From Bugula neritina (Eukaryota > Bryozoa > Gymnolaemata > Cheilostomatida > Bugulidae), in NCBI GenBank assembly GCA_964035545.1, contig OZ037770.1:3331662-3391661 (forward strand): DNA of 60,000 nucleotides, read 5' to 3'. A program made the translations under genes and the position numbers. Position 1 is the stretch's first letter, and each line of letters begins with the position of its first letter. The notes below the pieces were generated by a model. The model did no database searches and was not told the origin of the DNA. It saw only the letters and a program-made list of their open reading frames with translations. Of this stretch, positions 37,068 to 48,936 are shown piece after piece.

Positions 37068-37355
37068 TACCCCCTAGACACACTTTGCAGTATCGTAAGC
37101 CAGCAAATGTCAGCCATTTTTACAAATGTCTGAGCTTCCTGTAAGGAATTGCGGAAAGTTAGGATCAAGCAGTGCTTGATTAAAAAAAGTTGTGGCAGGC
37201 GCCTATTGAGCAGAAAGACGTAGCGTCATCTGATTGGATATAAATGTCCAATGAGGTAACAGATCATACTAAATAGCGCACTTTGAGAACTTCAGCCAGC
37301 ACACATTAAAAATGGCTGACATTTTACGTTACGGCCAAGTGTGTCCAGGAGGATA
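37068..37355. mobile_element. TA-flanked MITE with about 45-bp inverted repeats
   Basis: The left end reads TATACCCCCTAGACACAC and the reverse-complemented right end TATCCTCCTGGACACAC. Further in, AATGTCAGCCATTTTTA is shared perfectly by both arms (17 bp). About 285 bp in all, no coding frame. TA at both borders suggests a Tc1/mariner-type or other TA-targeting element, which is an inference. Confidence 0.7.
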
Positions 37356-37359
37356 AACT

Positions 37360-40300
37360 GCTCAGTGCCATGTGCAGGCTAGGGAGGGCTACTGGTGACA
37401 GAATTTTGTAGGTTAAACCCAATAAAAATCAACACACTGGAAAGCCAGAAGAAGAAACGAAATAACACTAAAATTGTAATTTGTTAATTTAGAGAAATAT
37501 CTGGATATGTACAACATATGATGCTTGCTTCAAACCAGACCGCATAAGTAGTAATAAGAGAGCTTTTGCAATGCTAAGCATGATATTGGCTACTATATAT
37601 ATTAGCTATTCACTGATTACACTGAGTATAGCCAGTTTAGTCATAGAGCTGTTAAAAAGAGCTACACTGTGGAACTTTTGGCTAAAGCATTTTCGATTGT
37701 CAAAGTTATTTAATTTCCCTTATGAATTTCAGTTTGAGGCCAGAGTTGAAATAACCTTAAGAACAAGCTTTCTACTATTGTATATCTCACCTGGAACACA
37801 GGCTTTGCCCAATTTTTCATTACTGCAGCACAAGTCTTAGGAAGTTTGAATTTCAACTCGTGCCTAAACCAAAATTTAATAAAAAAATTTAAGAACTTAG
37901 GCTATTGCAGTTTCTTGACTACTGCTCCTAAATGAAGCAAAATTGGTAAGTAACACACTATTTACAGCAGTTTTAAGATATGGTATTTTATTGCAAGTTT
38001 GAGTGAAAAACTGCTTAGATAAAAAGAGTGATTCAATTGATAGCTTCTTCACAGTAAAAATTGTGACTATCGTAAAACTGAGTTAAAGATACATTTGATA
38101 CAGTAAGATTAGTAAAGAAATGTACTTATTTACGGTTTCGTCCCAGATAGACGATAGGCTAAATTTCCCACTTGGACGCTTCCCAGTTAGATGCTATTTT
38201 GTATTTTAGTGCCATATAAATACATACTTTTCGACTTGCTCAACTAACCCAAGCAACCAGGTTTACGTAATGCCACATTATATAATCAATTTTGGACTTC
38301 AAGAGATATTTTGGGTGTTGATGTTTTTCTGAAAAGTTTCGCCAAAACACTGCAAGATTTTACTGCAACTTTCCAACCTAAACAGGTGGCTGCTAGGGCT
38401 GGGATGAAAGAACTTCCCCCAATATTCCCACACGTAGCATAGATTTGAGCAATAAACCAGTGAGACACTAGAATCTAGATGAAGACTTTTTCTTGAAAAT
38501 TTTCCAATAAAAAGTAGGATTACAAGAACATAGAAGAGCTAATAGTTCGATCAGAACCCATGCATAAGCCACCCTGGCAAACAACATTGAGCTGTTTGTA
38601 CAGTTACAAAAACTTGCCCGAACATGTTGAGCATTGGAAAAATGAAACCAGGATGCAGGCTGAATAACAAGTTTAACATGAACTGGCATTTTATTAGTAG
38701 AGAGTATAAATAAAATAACTGGCAAACAAGGATAATGGAATGTTATTTGAACACAGATAGGAAGTATTATTTATATAATGTTACTGTCATTTACTGATAA
38801 CCATATAATAATAATTATAATTATTTTGTTCAATGGGTACCAATTTAAAATAAAATGCCTGTTGTACAGGTGGAGATGTTATTTAAACATTGTTATGCTA
38901 GAAGGCGCAAGTCATGTGTTACAGACTAAGTGAAACTGACGTGAACTGCACGAAATTTTGAGTTAAACTAAAGATTTGAAACTCCGGACAAACTGATTTG
39001 TCAATGTTTTTAAAATATAGTTTTTTTTCTAGACATGAGATAGTTATGAGTGGTTTTGAGCTTCCCTACTTTTTCTGCAAAATAATCACCTTCACAAGCC
39101 GCAAATCATCCCGACTGCAAGTCAATTGGAAAATAATTACTAAATACTTCAGCAGTGAATGGAAAAATAATTATAAACAAAAACTGAAAGTATTCTACCA
39201 TCCGGGTTTTTGTGTACTTGTAGCGTGGACACTGAATGCATTAGAAGTATATACACCTTATATCTTTAGAGGTCTATGAATGTATTGTGTAACTAAATGA
39301 CACCCCAAGAGGCTGGTTTGAACCCATTTGTAATCCTACATTATAAACAGACATTTTACAACTGTACTATATTTATTGGAACCCATAAGTTTACCACTCT
39401 TTGGTAGAGAAAAATAGTGCCAAGTGTACAATCCTTCACTTTAATTTTATCAGACTCCTGCAGTAGTTTGTGTGTAGAGACAATACCAGTTATTAATTAG
39501 AATAAATATACATCCACTGAAAAAGTAACGAGTTTTAGTTAATTTAACTCCCTAGAGAACCCCTTTATAGTTTACTGAAACTGGTTGAAATCGTATTGAT
39601 GCAGAAGCATGCCTTCTAATGATAAAATATGACTCGCTTAATTGCTATTCGATGCCCTTTGAAAACGTAATGAATCTGTAAAGTAAACAGATTAAAAGTG
39701 ATATTTGAGAACAGTAGCTGATAGAATCACAAAAAATGAAACTTTTACTATCAAAATAAATACGATATCTACAAGGATTTATCACTCCTTTAGTCATTAT
39801 TCTAAAATCGTTGATTATTTTATTGAGAGACAAGACAGTTCGATTAGTGACTTTGACAGAGCAATGCAAGTTTTCAACGCAACGAATTTTAGCTTTTGAA
39901 AAGGTTTAAGACTGACAAGTCAGCATATAGCATTGACCACTGACCAGCATAGAGTGTAGACAGCTGACTAATGGTGTCATCGTATTTGTAGGGTGTTTAA
40001 TCGCGGCCTGATCTGTCAAAGGGGCTACTGTGCAAATACAATAGCTATAGACAACTATTCACACTAATCCAATGATACTCTCTACAAATCATCGGCAATG
40101 CTCATCTTCAACTGTGTCTCAGTAAGTTAATTAATTCATAAGTTATCTCAAATATTTTCAGGTACCGCCTTTCACGTGAGAGTGTTGAGGGTAACAGAAG
40201 TTAAACAATGAAGTTGCAGATTAACTATATAAGCCCCTGTGTTGCCACCTCCGAGACTAAAGAAACTAGATTTGTATCAGCTTAGAGCGGGCATCCATCA

Positions 40301-43300
40301 GTAAGTGTTATCGCATGTGCAGTTAATTAGATTCCCTGCAACAACAGCTGCGTCTCTGTAATTATCATCAAAATCTCGTTTAGCCTGGGTTCTAGAGCCA
40401 CTGACTATGTAGAGGGAATCAATTGAGACCCCCCAACAGCTACAGAGCAGTGAGTAACAGCAATAACTGAGGCTGAGTCGTATCGTGTGAGCAGTAACAG
40501 CTGTTACATTGTTATACGCCTCACACTGTAATAAATTCGATACATTTACTGTTTTTATTTTCAGAAAGTAATGAATTTTGATATGGGCTAATTTTCGTTT
40601 TCCACAATTAATAACCCAAGATTGCTGGATTTTTTTTTACCCCAATGCATCAAATTACTGACTAGAAACAAGACTGAGGTCCAAACAGGATATAGACATA
40701 AATATAGTAGACATGTGTAACTTTGAGAACTATCTTTGATATGAGAGTTGAAAATATCGAAGTTTCATGCCAAAGATTGAGTGTTAGAAACCAGACACCT
40801 ATATACCACCAACACTGTCCATTTACATAAGTAGAACATAGGTGACACAAACTATACTCTCTGCTGACTATTTCCACAGCAAGTCATCACTGCTAACAGC
40901 TTCATTGACTACAGAATAATCTTTTATAAGTAAAGTTCAGCTACTTTTTTAGGAAGCCTATATTGATAAAACAGGCACTTGCCATTATTCAGGGAAGATG
41001 GAAAAATTGATGTGTTATTTTTATTGTTGTCGTTAAGATTGTGTTTTCTAGTGTAGTTAGACTCAACCTTCGATTTCCCTAGCAACAGTAACTATGTTCA
41101 TAAACATGTTGTCAGATATTTCCCTGCCATAGACAACAAATCATAACTTAAAATGCTACTGTCAGAGAAATTAATGTTAATTATGCATTATGGCAATTTA
41201 TAGCGCACCTGGCAGGATGTTTCACCATTCTTTATGCCAAAACTACAAAAAGAGAAATCAGAACCAAAAAAGGCAATTCACCAGTTCTACCACTATTCCA
41301 ATGAATTTTTCATTTGGAAACAGTTGCATCGAATGAAACCCCAACCATACGTTCATGTAAATCAACAAATTCATTCGTTTGAATCGCAGTGTATGTAATT
41401 TTGTAAAGCAAATTTTTAAACAGCATAGCACACATCTTTTGGCACCCAATAGCTACACATAGTTATATAACCATCTGCCTTTCTACTTGAAAATGTCAAG
41501 TGAATAAACAAACAACCAGTATTTTGCCAAAAGCCACGACTGTAAAGCAATATTTGTTAATAGCATTGTGCTGTGTTGATGTAAATCATAGGTGATGAGA
41601 TGAGTTGATATTTGCCAAAGAACCTCTTCAGATGTTTAGTTAGAAGATTATTATACTGTAAGATGTGTAGACAAGTGGTTTAGCCTACTAGCTGACAGCC
41701 TATTATGTGACTGAGGCATCTTCAGCCATTGTTTAGTGTCATTGTAACAGGCCTGGAGGTAATATTGAAGTTTAAAATATAAACATTTTACCACTTGCAG
41801 TCAACTGAGCCTAAACAATATTCATATTACATAATACTGAAGGATCATATGCTGATGAAAGGTGAGACAACATTGATTGGCTGACATAAACACTCCCAAA
41901 ACAAGAGAAATGACAGTAGCTTGGTTATTCAAAGTAGACCAGTTTTCAACAAGCAGTTTCACAAGTTTCACCAGTACGAAAAACCGTAACATTCGAAATC
42001 CAAATTAGCTAAATAAATAGGAAAAACATGGGAAATGAAGCAAAATTAAGAACCTTTATTATTTAGTTGTATTTATTGATCTTTTACAAGTTTTGAGCAA
42101 AACCCATGTTCACTACCATCTAAATTGTGAAAAATAGCTAAAAACTGGAGATTTCCAGTGTGTACTAAATTAAGTAAAATGACCAAGTATAGTTTTGACT
42201 GGAAATATTTTTGCTCCTTTCCCCTTACACCCCCCACATTTAGTTAACATATTCACCCCTGTGAGACCCCTGACTGCAAGGGTGAGCTAGAGTTTGAAGT
42301 ATTGCAAAGTAGCACAGGGTCAACTATGACTTGATGCCTTTTCTGACATAACCCAAGACCTAATCAACCCAAGACCTGATTGGCCAGGCATAGTTATTAC
42401 ATATAGCACTCATCTCACCTCAACCAACCTTGTCTTTCTATACATTCTATTTTTATTACTCCACCTGCAGGCACCCAGCATGTATTTTTCTGCCCAATGA
42501 TGATGAAAACAACATTTGGAAATGTTTTTGTGATGATAAATTATTAGGCTCAGACTGACACAGAGAAAACAAAAGAAAATTATTGCTTACAACTGCTAGA
42601 TTTCTTCAATTCTATAGAGACTGGGGATAATAATAAGTTTTACTTGCAGTATTATATTTGGCTAGTAGTAAATAGTTATTAGTAGTTTAAATATCATCTA
42701 TACTTCAACACATCTATGGTTTGAATCCCCATATCACTGACTGGAAAGATAATTGACTTAATATGATCATCAGAAATTAACAAATCTAAAGCATTTATCT
42801 AATATAATACGTGCAGTAACAGGGGAAAATCCGATAGCCTAAATTCCTTAATATTTTTTAATAAAGTTTAGTTTGGGGTAAAAGGTTGAATTCTCAAGAG
42901 TACATAACTTCCTTTGCCTTTCCTTTCCCTGCATTTACATCACCTGGTCTAGTGAAGAGTGACTGTAGCTAGGTAGATATCATATACTATTCATGCAAGA
43001 GACAGAACAACTAAAAGAATACTTCTTAGCCACCTGAATTTAACTTATTAATAGAAATAAAATTAAAACATCGTTGCATAAAGTATTAATAAATAAACGG
43101 TCTACTTTTAATATACTTTTAGTATATATTTAATTTTAGAAGCAAATAAAACTGGTTGTAGTATAGCAATAACCAAAGTGTTCATAATTATTATTCACCA
43201 CCTTTTGATGAAGGTTGCTCCATGCTAAGAGGTGAGCCTGTGAGCACATGCCAAAACATAGATGATGAACCATTGAAAATTAGTAAAAACCCTACAGGAT

Positions 43301-43450
43301 AACAATGCAAGGAGCATAGGCTAAAATATCCCTGCTACTTTAGGTTATTGGTTGCCCATTTTGTCTGCATGACGTTCAGAAAACCAACTTAAGAATTGGA
43401 GGTTTCCACACAGAGATTGTTGACTGAACAAATATAAATAAGAGTGTTTA
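37360..43450. other. Intergenic DNA without recognised genes, apart from the repeat at 39516
   Basis: No exon with credible borders and conserved translation was found on either strand. Short open frames (37571, 38286, 38468, 38998, 40662, 41258) have no family resemblance I can see. Confidence 0.5.
39516..39895 (+). repeat. Unclassified dispersed repeat, copy 1
   Basis: Aligns along about 380 bases with 55592-55985. Shared blocks include CTGAAAAA-GTA-CGAGTTT, ACCCCTTTATAGT, ATTGATGC, ATGCCCTTTGAAAAC, TACAAGGA and TTTTGACA/TTTGACAGAGCAATGCAA. No coding capacity or clear terminal repeats. Confidence 0.75.
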
Positions 43451-43458
43451 GTGAGTAG

Positions 43459-43641
43459 TGGCAACACAAAAGGTCAAGGGGTTATAGCATTTGCTTAAAC
43501 ATGGGTTCAACCCCCACAAAGGCCATTGGTGATGTTAATTGCTCCTGTGCCTCATCTGAATAAAACCCTTAGCCTGATTTAACAAAAACCCTTTCCATCA
43601 GGGGTTTCTCACAGGGATAGCGACTATAAACTTGTGTGAGG
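43459..43641 (+). repeat. tRNA-Thr-derived SINE, degraded head
   Basis: Head weakened (GGTCAAGGGGTTATAGCATT; part of the anticodon arm is lost). B-box region ATGGGTTCAACCCCC. Good tail: AACAAAAACCCTTTCCATCA and AGGGATAGCGACTATAAAC. The region 43650-47060 to its right has no recognised gene. Confidence 0.85.
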
Positions 43642-46600
43642 AGAAACACAAAAGATATGATTACAAACGTATACTATGATTCATCTAGTGGAATTCCCTG
43701 TAGCAGTTATGGAAAACAAAAGAGTGAAAAGGGGTGTCTCAGTATTAGGAGTGTACATTTCAGCCCATAAATAACAAAACTCCAAATTCATAGCATTTTG
43801 TAGCAAATTATTCGAAGTAGTTGGTGGATCAAATCACCAAGAAGATGCATATTTACTGAATCTGTTTGCATAAAACCAGAAAAGTACATTTTATCATATA
43901 GAACGCCAATCAGTATTTGAATGCATGCTTGTGAGGTTAAATGGTAGCTTTTATGAACCTTTTTAGTCTTCTTGCACCCTAGAAAATATTTCATAAAAAT
44001 TGATGAGCTTCATCAGCTGGTTTCAAGGTTTTGAAATGATATGAAAAGTGCTAAGCTATTAGGACTATTAGAGTCTAGACTAAACTGAGCAATTAGTCAG
44101 TTACAAAATTGTGACATGTCTCACCTGCCAGCTGATGGCACACGCAGACACCTGCTCTGTATGCCAACCCCAACAGTCTATGGCCACCTAATTTATACAT
44201 TGTATCACTACAATACTGTAAATGTATAATTAACTCCATTTTGCAATATGGATTAACATATGTATATTGTAATGAAGTATTTTTTGTTATCAAATATTAA
44301 TAATATTTGATTATCTGGTATCAAATATTGCTGGCTTTATAATAAATTTCAAGAATTTTAAAATGTGATTTTCACAACAGTTTTAATTAAAAATGGCAGT
44401 CAAGGCAAAAGTTGGAACACTTGTTGCTATTTAATTCAAAGCAAAGTTGATTTGAATGAGTTAATCAATTTCAACAGGAGTTATCTGCTTTGTGAAATGC
44501 AAGCTTGTGAGAAGACAACTTCGTAAAAAGTATTATGTCGTCTGTTTCAATTTGTATGTGAAAGTTATGATATGAATATAGAAAGTAATACAGATATAAT
44601 ATGAAGACAATGTGCAGTAATGAAACACCAGCCTTGAAGTAATGCCTAGCCCTGAATAAATCAAAAATCTATGCAATAGACAGAAAGTACTTTGGCTACA
44701 GCATCTTTAGTGACACCAGAAACTGAATGTGAGGGGTTGTGTGCTACAGTTATTACTGCAAACTTTACAATAGCATTGCTACTCATATTAAGTCCTGTTG
44801 TCTTTATTAAATGTTATAGGCACTGCTTAAATACCATAGACTGAAATTACACCCCCTTCCCCCCTCTAACAGTCTGAACTAGATTTAAGCACCAGAATTA
44901 CACCAAATTAAGTCAAGGGTTCACCAAGCTCCATTGAGGGCAAAAAATATTTGGATTCACTCAACAACCTGAGTCAACCTAAAAAGGCTTTAGGGAACAT
45001 CAGCTGAGCATTTCACTTTAGAAAAGTACGAACTCTTGCTCTAAATGCTGCATGCTAAAAAATTGAAATGTTGACTTGCCAAAAGTACAAAGGCTTCAAG
45101 AATGTCACTAAAAATTATCTAGTAAATAAATTGACTGAGTAAAATTTAATTCCCTAAGCATGCTGACTTGAGTCAAAGAGTTTCAAAATTACTTAAGACT
45201 TCGCCATGTACTTGATTTGATTAGGTTTTGTAAGTTAAAATCAATTGCGCAAGTTCTCAACAAGCAAATAAAAATGAATACCTGCATATAACTGATGATG
45301 ACCCAGCCTCAAGCTAGCTATAGAAAGAAGTCTCCAAGAGTCAAAATGTCACGGGTAGAAGACAAAAATCAGGCGTATTGCTAAGAAAAGAAAAAAAATA
45401 GTTATAGTTTGACTTACTGACTTGTTTACTTAAGTTATTTTAGGAAAATAGTTACGAAAAGACAATGCAGTGGAATAATAAACCATGTACTAGAAAAAGG
45501 CTGTTTAACATTGCTGCAATTGGGTACATGGTTTTCTTTACAACACTGAGTCACAGAGTAATTAGAAAAATAAAAATTTACTAAAAAAAATTAGGGACAA
45601 ACGTGGCCTGAGTGCAAAGATTAGATCTAGTCATCTACCTGTTTATCTTATTGCTTCGAAGAGCAGGTAGTGATGCTTACACTCTTAACATTTACTGTTG
45701 TGCTAGGTTAACTGAGTCAGTCTGCACAGATGAAAACAAACTCAATACTTGGCTGATGGTGCATACAGTAGTTGCTAGTTTACTCCAGAACAAACGAACT
45801 ATTTATGGGTTAAAAGCAGCAGTAAATGGCACAAAAATCCTTCAGGACATGTAATAGAGAATGATAAATATATCAATATATGAACCTTCATAACTCAACG
45901 TGATAGCTAAGCCAAACTGAAAGCTACAGAAGCAAGTTAGAAGTTGGGACTATGCCTGATAATAAAGGCAACAAGTATTAATAATTAGCATTGTTGTACC
46001 TGAAATGTTAAAATGCCAAAAATTGTAAAAATTCAGCAGAAGAATGTAACAATTAGAGAAAATTTAATAAGTTTGTTAGCTATCCCTTTCGATAGTTCCC
46101 ACATTTGAGGTTGAGAAGCTGGCCAGTAATTGTAAGTGCTTCAAACTCACGTAAAACTAAATCTACTTTAAAAGTTCTTGAAATTCAAATTGAAAGTCAA
46201 AACTAAGTGATTGTTGATGGTTGAAGCAATATTAACATGAAATTGAATATTACCAATATTCAATGCAAATTTCAATAGGAGGAAGCAATTGGAGTTAGCA
46301 CTAGTAACTAATAGTTCTAGTAATACTTATAGTTTATTACCTCATAACTTATTATTATTTGATAATAGTATTAATGTGTATTTAATTATATAGTCAATGC
46401 AGACATGCCATAAATTTACAGATACTAAATTATTACTAAAAGTAAATTACTTATGACTTATCACTATAACTATGAGACTGACTCACTGACCAGTAGTGAC
46501 AAGCATGAGCGATAAAAGTTGAAATTTTTATATAATACCTGATCATAATGACTTTGCAAGTGTAAAAAAGCTAGTTATTGCTATCATTAAACTAAAACTT

Positions 46601-46785
46601 TTTATATGAACATTATATGAACATTAAATTGATATTCCAGTGATTGCTATCAAAATAAATATCAGTGTCATCATTATTATTATAATTATACGATATCACC
46701 CACCTACTCACTCCTAGGCCGACGGCTATGTTTACAGTTACTGGATACTACTATTACACTACTATAGGTCTAGTCTTTGGCATTA

Positions 46786-46860
46786 ATAGTTGTACTAGTA
46801 GTAGAGTTCTACTGCTACTAGTATACTAGCAGTAATACTAGTAGTAGTAAACCTACTTTT
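46786..46860. repeat. Short AGT/ACT-rich inverted stretch
   Basis: ACTAGTAGTAGAG facing CTACTGCTACTAGT, then further AGTAGTAG runs. The composition resembles the larger AGT tracts in the window. Confidence 0.5.
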
Positions 46861-47074
46861 AGCATTTTCATTCTTTTCTACTTTTATGTAGAACATGATT
46901 CTCAATCTAAGTCGTGCCTACGGCTACTCCTAGACCTGCTGACAGTAAGCGTGATTGTTGTCGTTGGTGAACTGTTCCAGTCCTCCTCACTGAGTTTTCA
47001 ATATCATCATGATTACATACTTTTAGTTTTACTGTTGATTTACTAAAATTAATATTATAGTCTGTAGGTATAGT

Positions 47075-47510
47075 CGGGTGCAGGTCATTTTGTACACAAG
47101 TCGTTTTGTACACAAGTCGTTTTGTACACAAGTCGTTTTGTACTCACTTTTTCAGGTCATTTTGTGCACATCAATATAAAGTTACTAAAATACATATTTC
47201 TTGATACGTAGCTTGCACATTTAATTTTGCAGCATGCATATTTATTTTTGTGATAGAGAGAACTACTCTTTCGGTTTGGATATTCATATTGTTATCAGTA
47301 GAGAAATTAGTATAAAATAATGATCAATAGGTGACATGGAGGTGTGAAAGATACATGCTGAGATGCAATAAATAAGTAAACGAGTATCATTCAAGTAGTT
47401 ATCTAGTGGAATAATTTATTATTTACTTTGTGTACAAAATGGAGAGCAGTTTAGGTACGAAACAACCATTTTGAATACGAAATGACTTGTATACAAAACG
47501 ACAGTAACCT
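47075..47510. mobile_element. Non-autonomous DNA transposon with repeated TCGTTTTGTACACAAG motif
   Basis: A 436-bp element flanked by the 7-bp direct repeat GTATAGT (47068-47074 and 47511-47517). The left end holds about four copies of a 16-bp unit (GTCGTTTTGTACACAA and variants). The right end holds the reverse complement (ATACAAAACGAC, TACGAAATGACTTG). No coding frame. I do not know the superfamily. Confidence 0.75.
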
Positions 47511-47847
47511 GTATAGTGATAGCGATGGGCCAAACTAGAACTCGCACTGATACTTAGGCCATAAGCCTTTGGGCTAGATATAGTGATACTGATAGAACTA
47601 GCCTAGGACTATGAGTAGGTGAACATAATTGGTGCACTGATTCACTTATACTTAGCCTATAGTTATAATAATACTTATAGTGACACCATTATGATTAACT
47701 TCTAGTTTAACTGATGAGAGATAAGTTATCCGTCATAAATGATAAGATTAAGTGTTCATATTAATATTGACAATGATATTTATTTTCATAAGTCATCATT
47801 TTAATAACAATTATAACTATAAGATATTTAGTATAGACTATAAACTA

Positions 47848-48059
47848 AAGGAAGCAGTCGCAGTCTAGGGATTAAAGCGTTTGCCTAGTAAGCACGAAGC
47901 CATGGGTTGAGCCCGACAAAGGCCATTGGCGATGTTAAGAAGAGCATCCAGTCATAATTGCTCTTGTGCCCCATTTGAATAAGTTCTTAGCCCACATTAA
48001 CAAAAGCCCTTTTATCAGAGGTTCCTCACATGGATGGCGACTATAAACTTGCGTGAGTT
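47848..48059 (+). repeat. tRNA-Thr-derived SINE, full-length with target-site duplication
   Basis: The head keeps GCCTAGTAAGCACGAAG, matching the anticodon arm of tRNA-Thr(AGT), with the B box ATGGGTTGAGCCC. The body is GGCGATGTTAAGAAGAGCAT, the tail CACATTAACAAAAGCCC and the end GGCGACTATAAACTTGCGTG. It is flanked by a 29-30 bp direct repeat beginning TATAAGATATTTAGTAT (47818-47847 and 48060-48088), the mark of LINE-driven retroposition. It has no poly(A) tail. Confidence 0.92.
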
Positions 48060-48109
48060 TATAAGATATTTAGTATGAGTATAAACTACAATTATTTATC
48101 AACTAAAAT

Positions 48110-48360
48110 TTACTTTTAGTCATAACTTAACTAATATTAATACTAATACTAATAGTAATCAACAATAACTATAAGTATAAAGTATAACTATAACTATAAG
48201 ATTAAGTATTACTATTACTATTAGTATTACTATTACTATTAGTATAACAATAAGTATAACATAAACTCATAACTTATCTTTATAAATATAAGTTAAAGTA
48301 ATAAGTATAACCGCAACATTTATAGTAAGTCTAACAGTAACACTAACACTAACGAGAACT
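48110..48360. repeat. TAACTA/ACTATT-like simple-sequence tract
   Basis: Loose tri- to hexanucleotide repetition (AATACTAATACTAATAG, TATTACTATTACTATTAG). A similar patch at 49228-49280 reads TATAGTTATAGTTATACT and its complement. Confidence 0.75.
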
Positions 48361-48936
48361 TATAAAATTGAAACTTTGATTAAAAATAAAATTAATAAAT
48401 CATAATCATAATGATAAAATTGAAAATAAATTAAATAATTTAATTGAAGTTTTAAAGGTAAAAAGTTCAAGCTTTAAACAAAGTAAAGCATTTGAAATTA
48501 AGTTTTTTTATTCTTATTCATGATCATATCTAATATTCATATCATCATATTAATATTAATCATGTTCTTAATGAATAGTGACACTCACACTGTGGCTGTA
48601 TCAATTTGCTACTAGTACTACTACTACTAGTCCAGCTGTATCAAAATGATCAGAACATGTGCCATTTGGTATGGGCGGAGTTTGTTATCTTTTGACCGCG
48701 CCCTACATTCTTCAATTTTTAAAATTTTCCATGCCGATGATTATGTTGTTTCTAATGGACTTTTGTATACTAAAGTTGATTCAAGTCGTTGCTATTTGTT
48801 ACCGCACAAGAAACGGCCAGAAGGCGAGCTGGTGCTCTTCCAATATTTTAGTCCGGCATCTCAGTTTTTAAATATTTCTATTGAATATACCTGGCCTTAC
48901 ATCTTTCTGCTTCAGCTGGATATTTTGTGAGATAAA

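Noticed and set aside
46907-47131. 74-codon frame with CVQNDL-like repeats
   Set aside because: Runs into the 16-bp repeats of the MITE at 47075, so it is not a gene.
48646-48930. 94-codon open frame just upstream of transgelin
   Set aside because: No recognisable domain. It ends in the transgelin leader and is more likely a chance frame or part of the promoter and 5' UTR.
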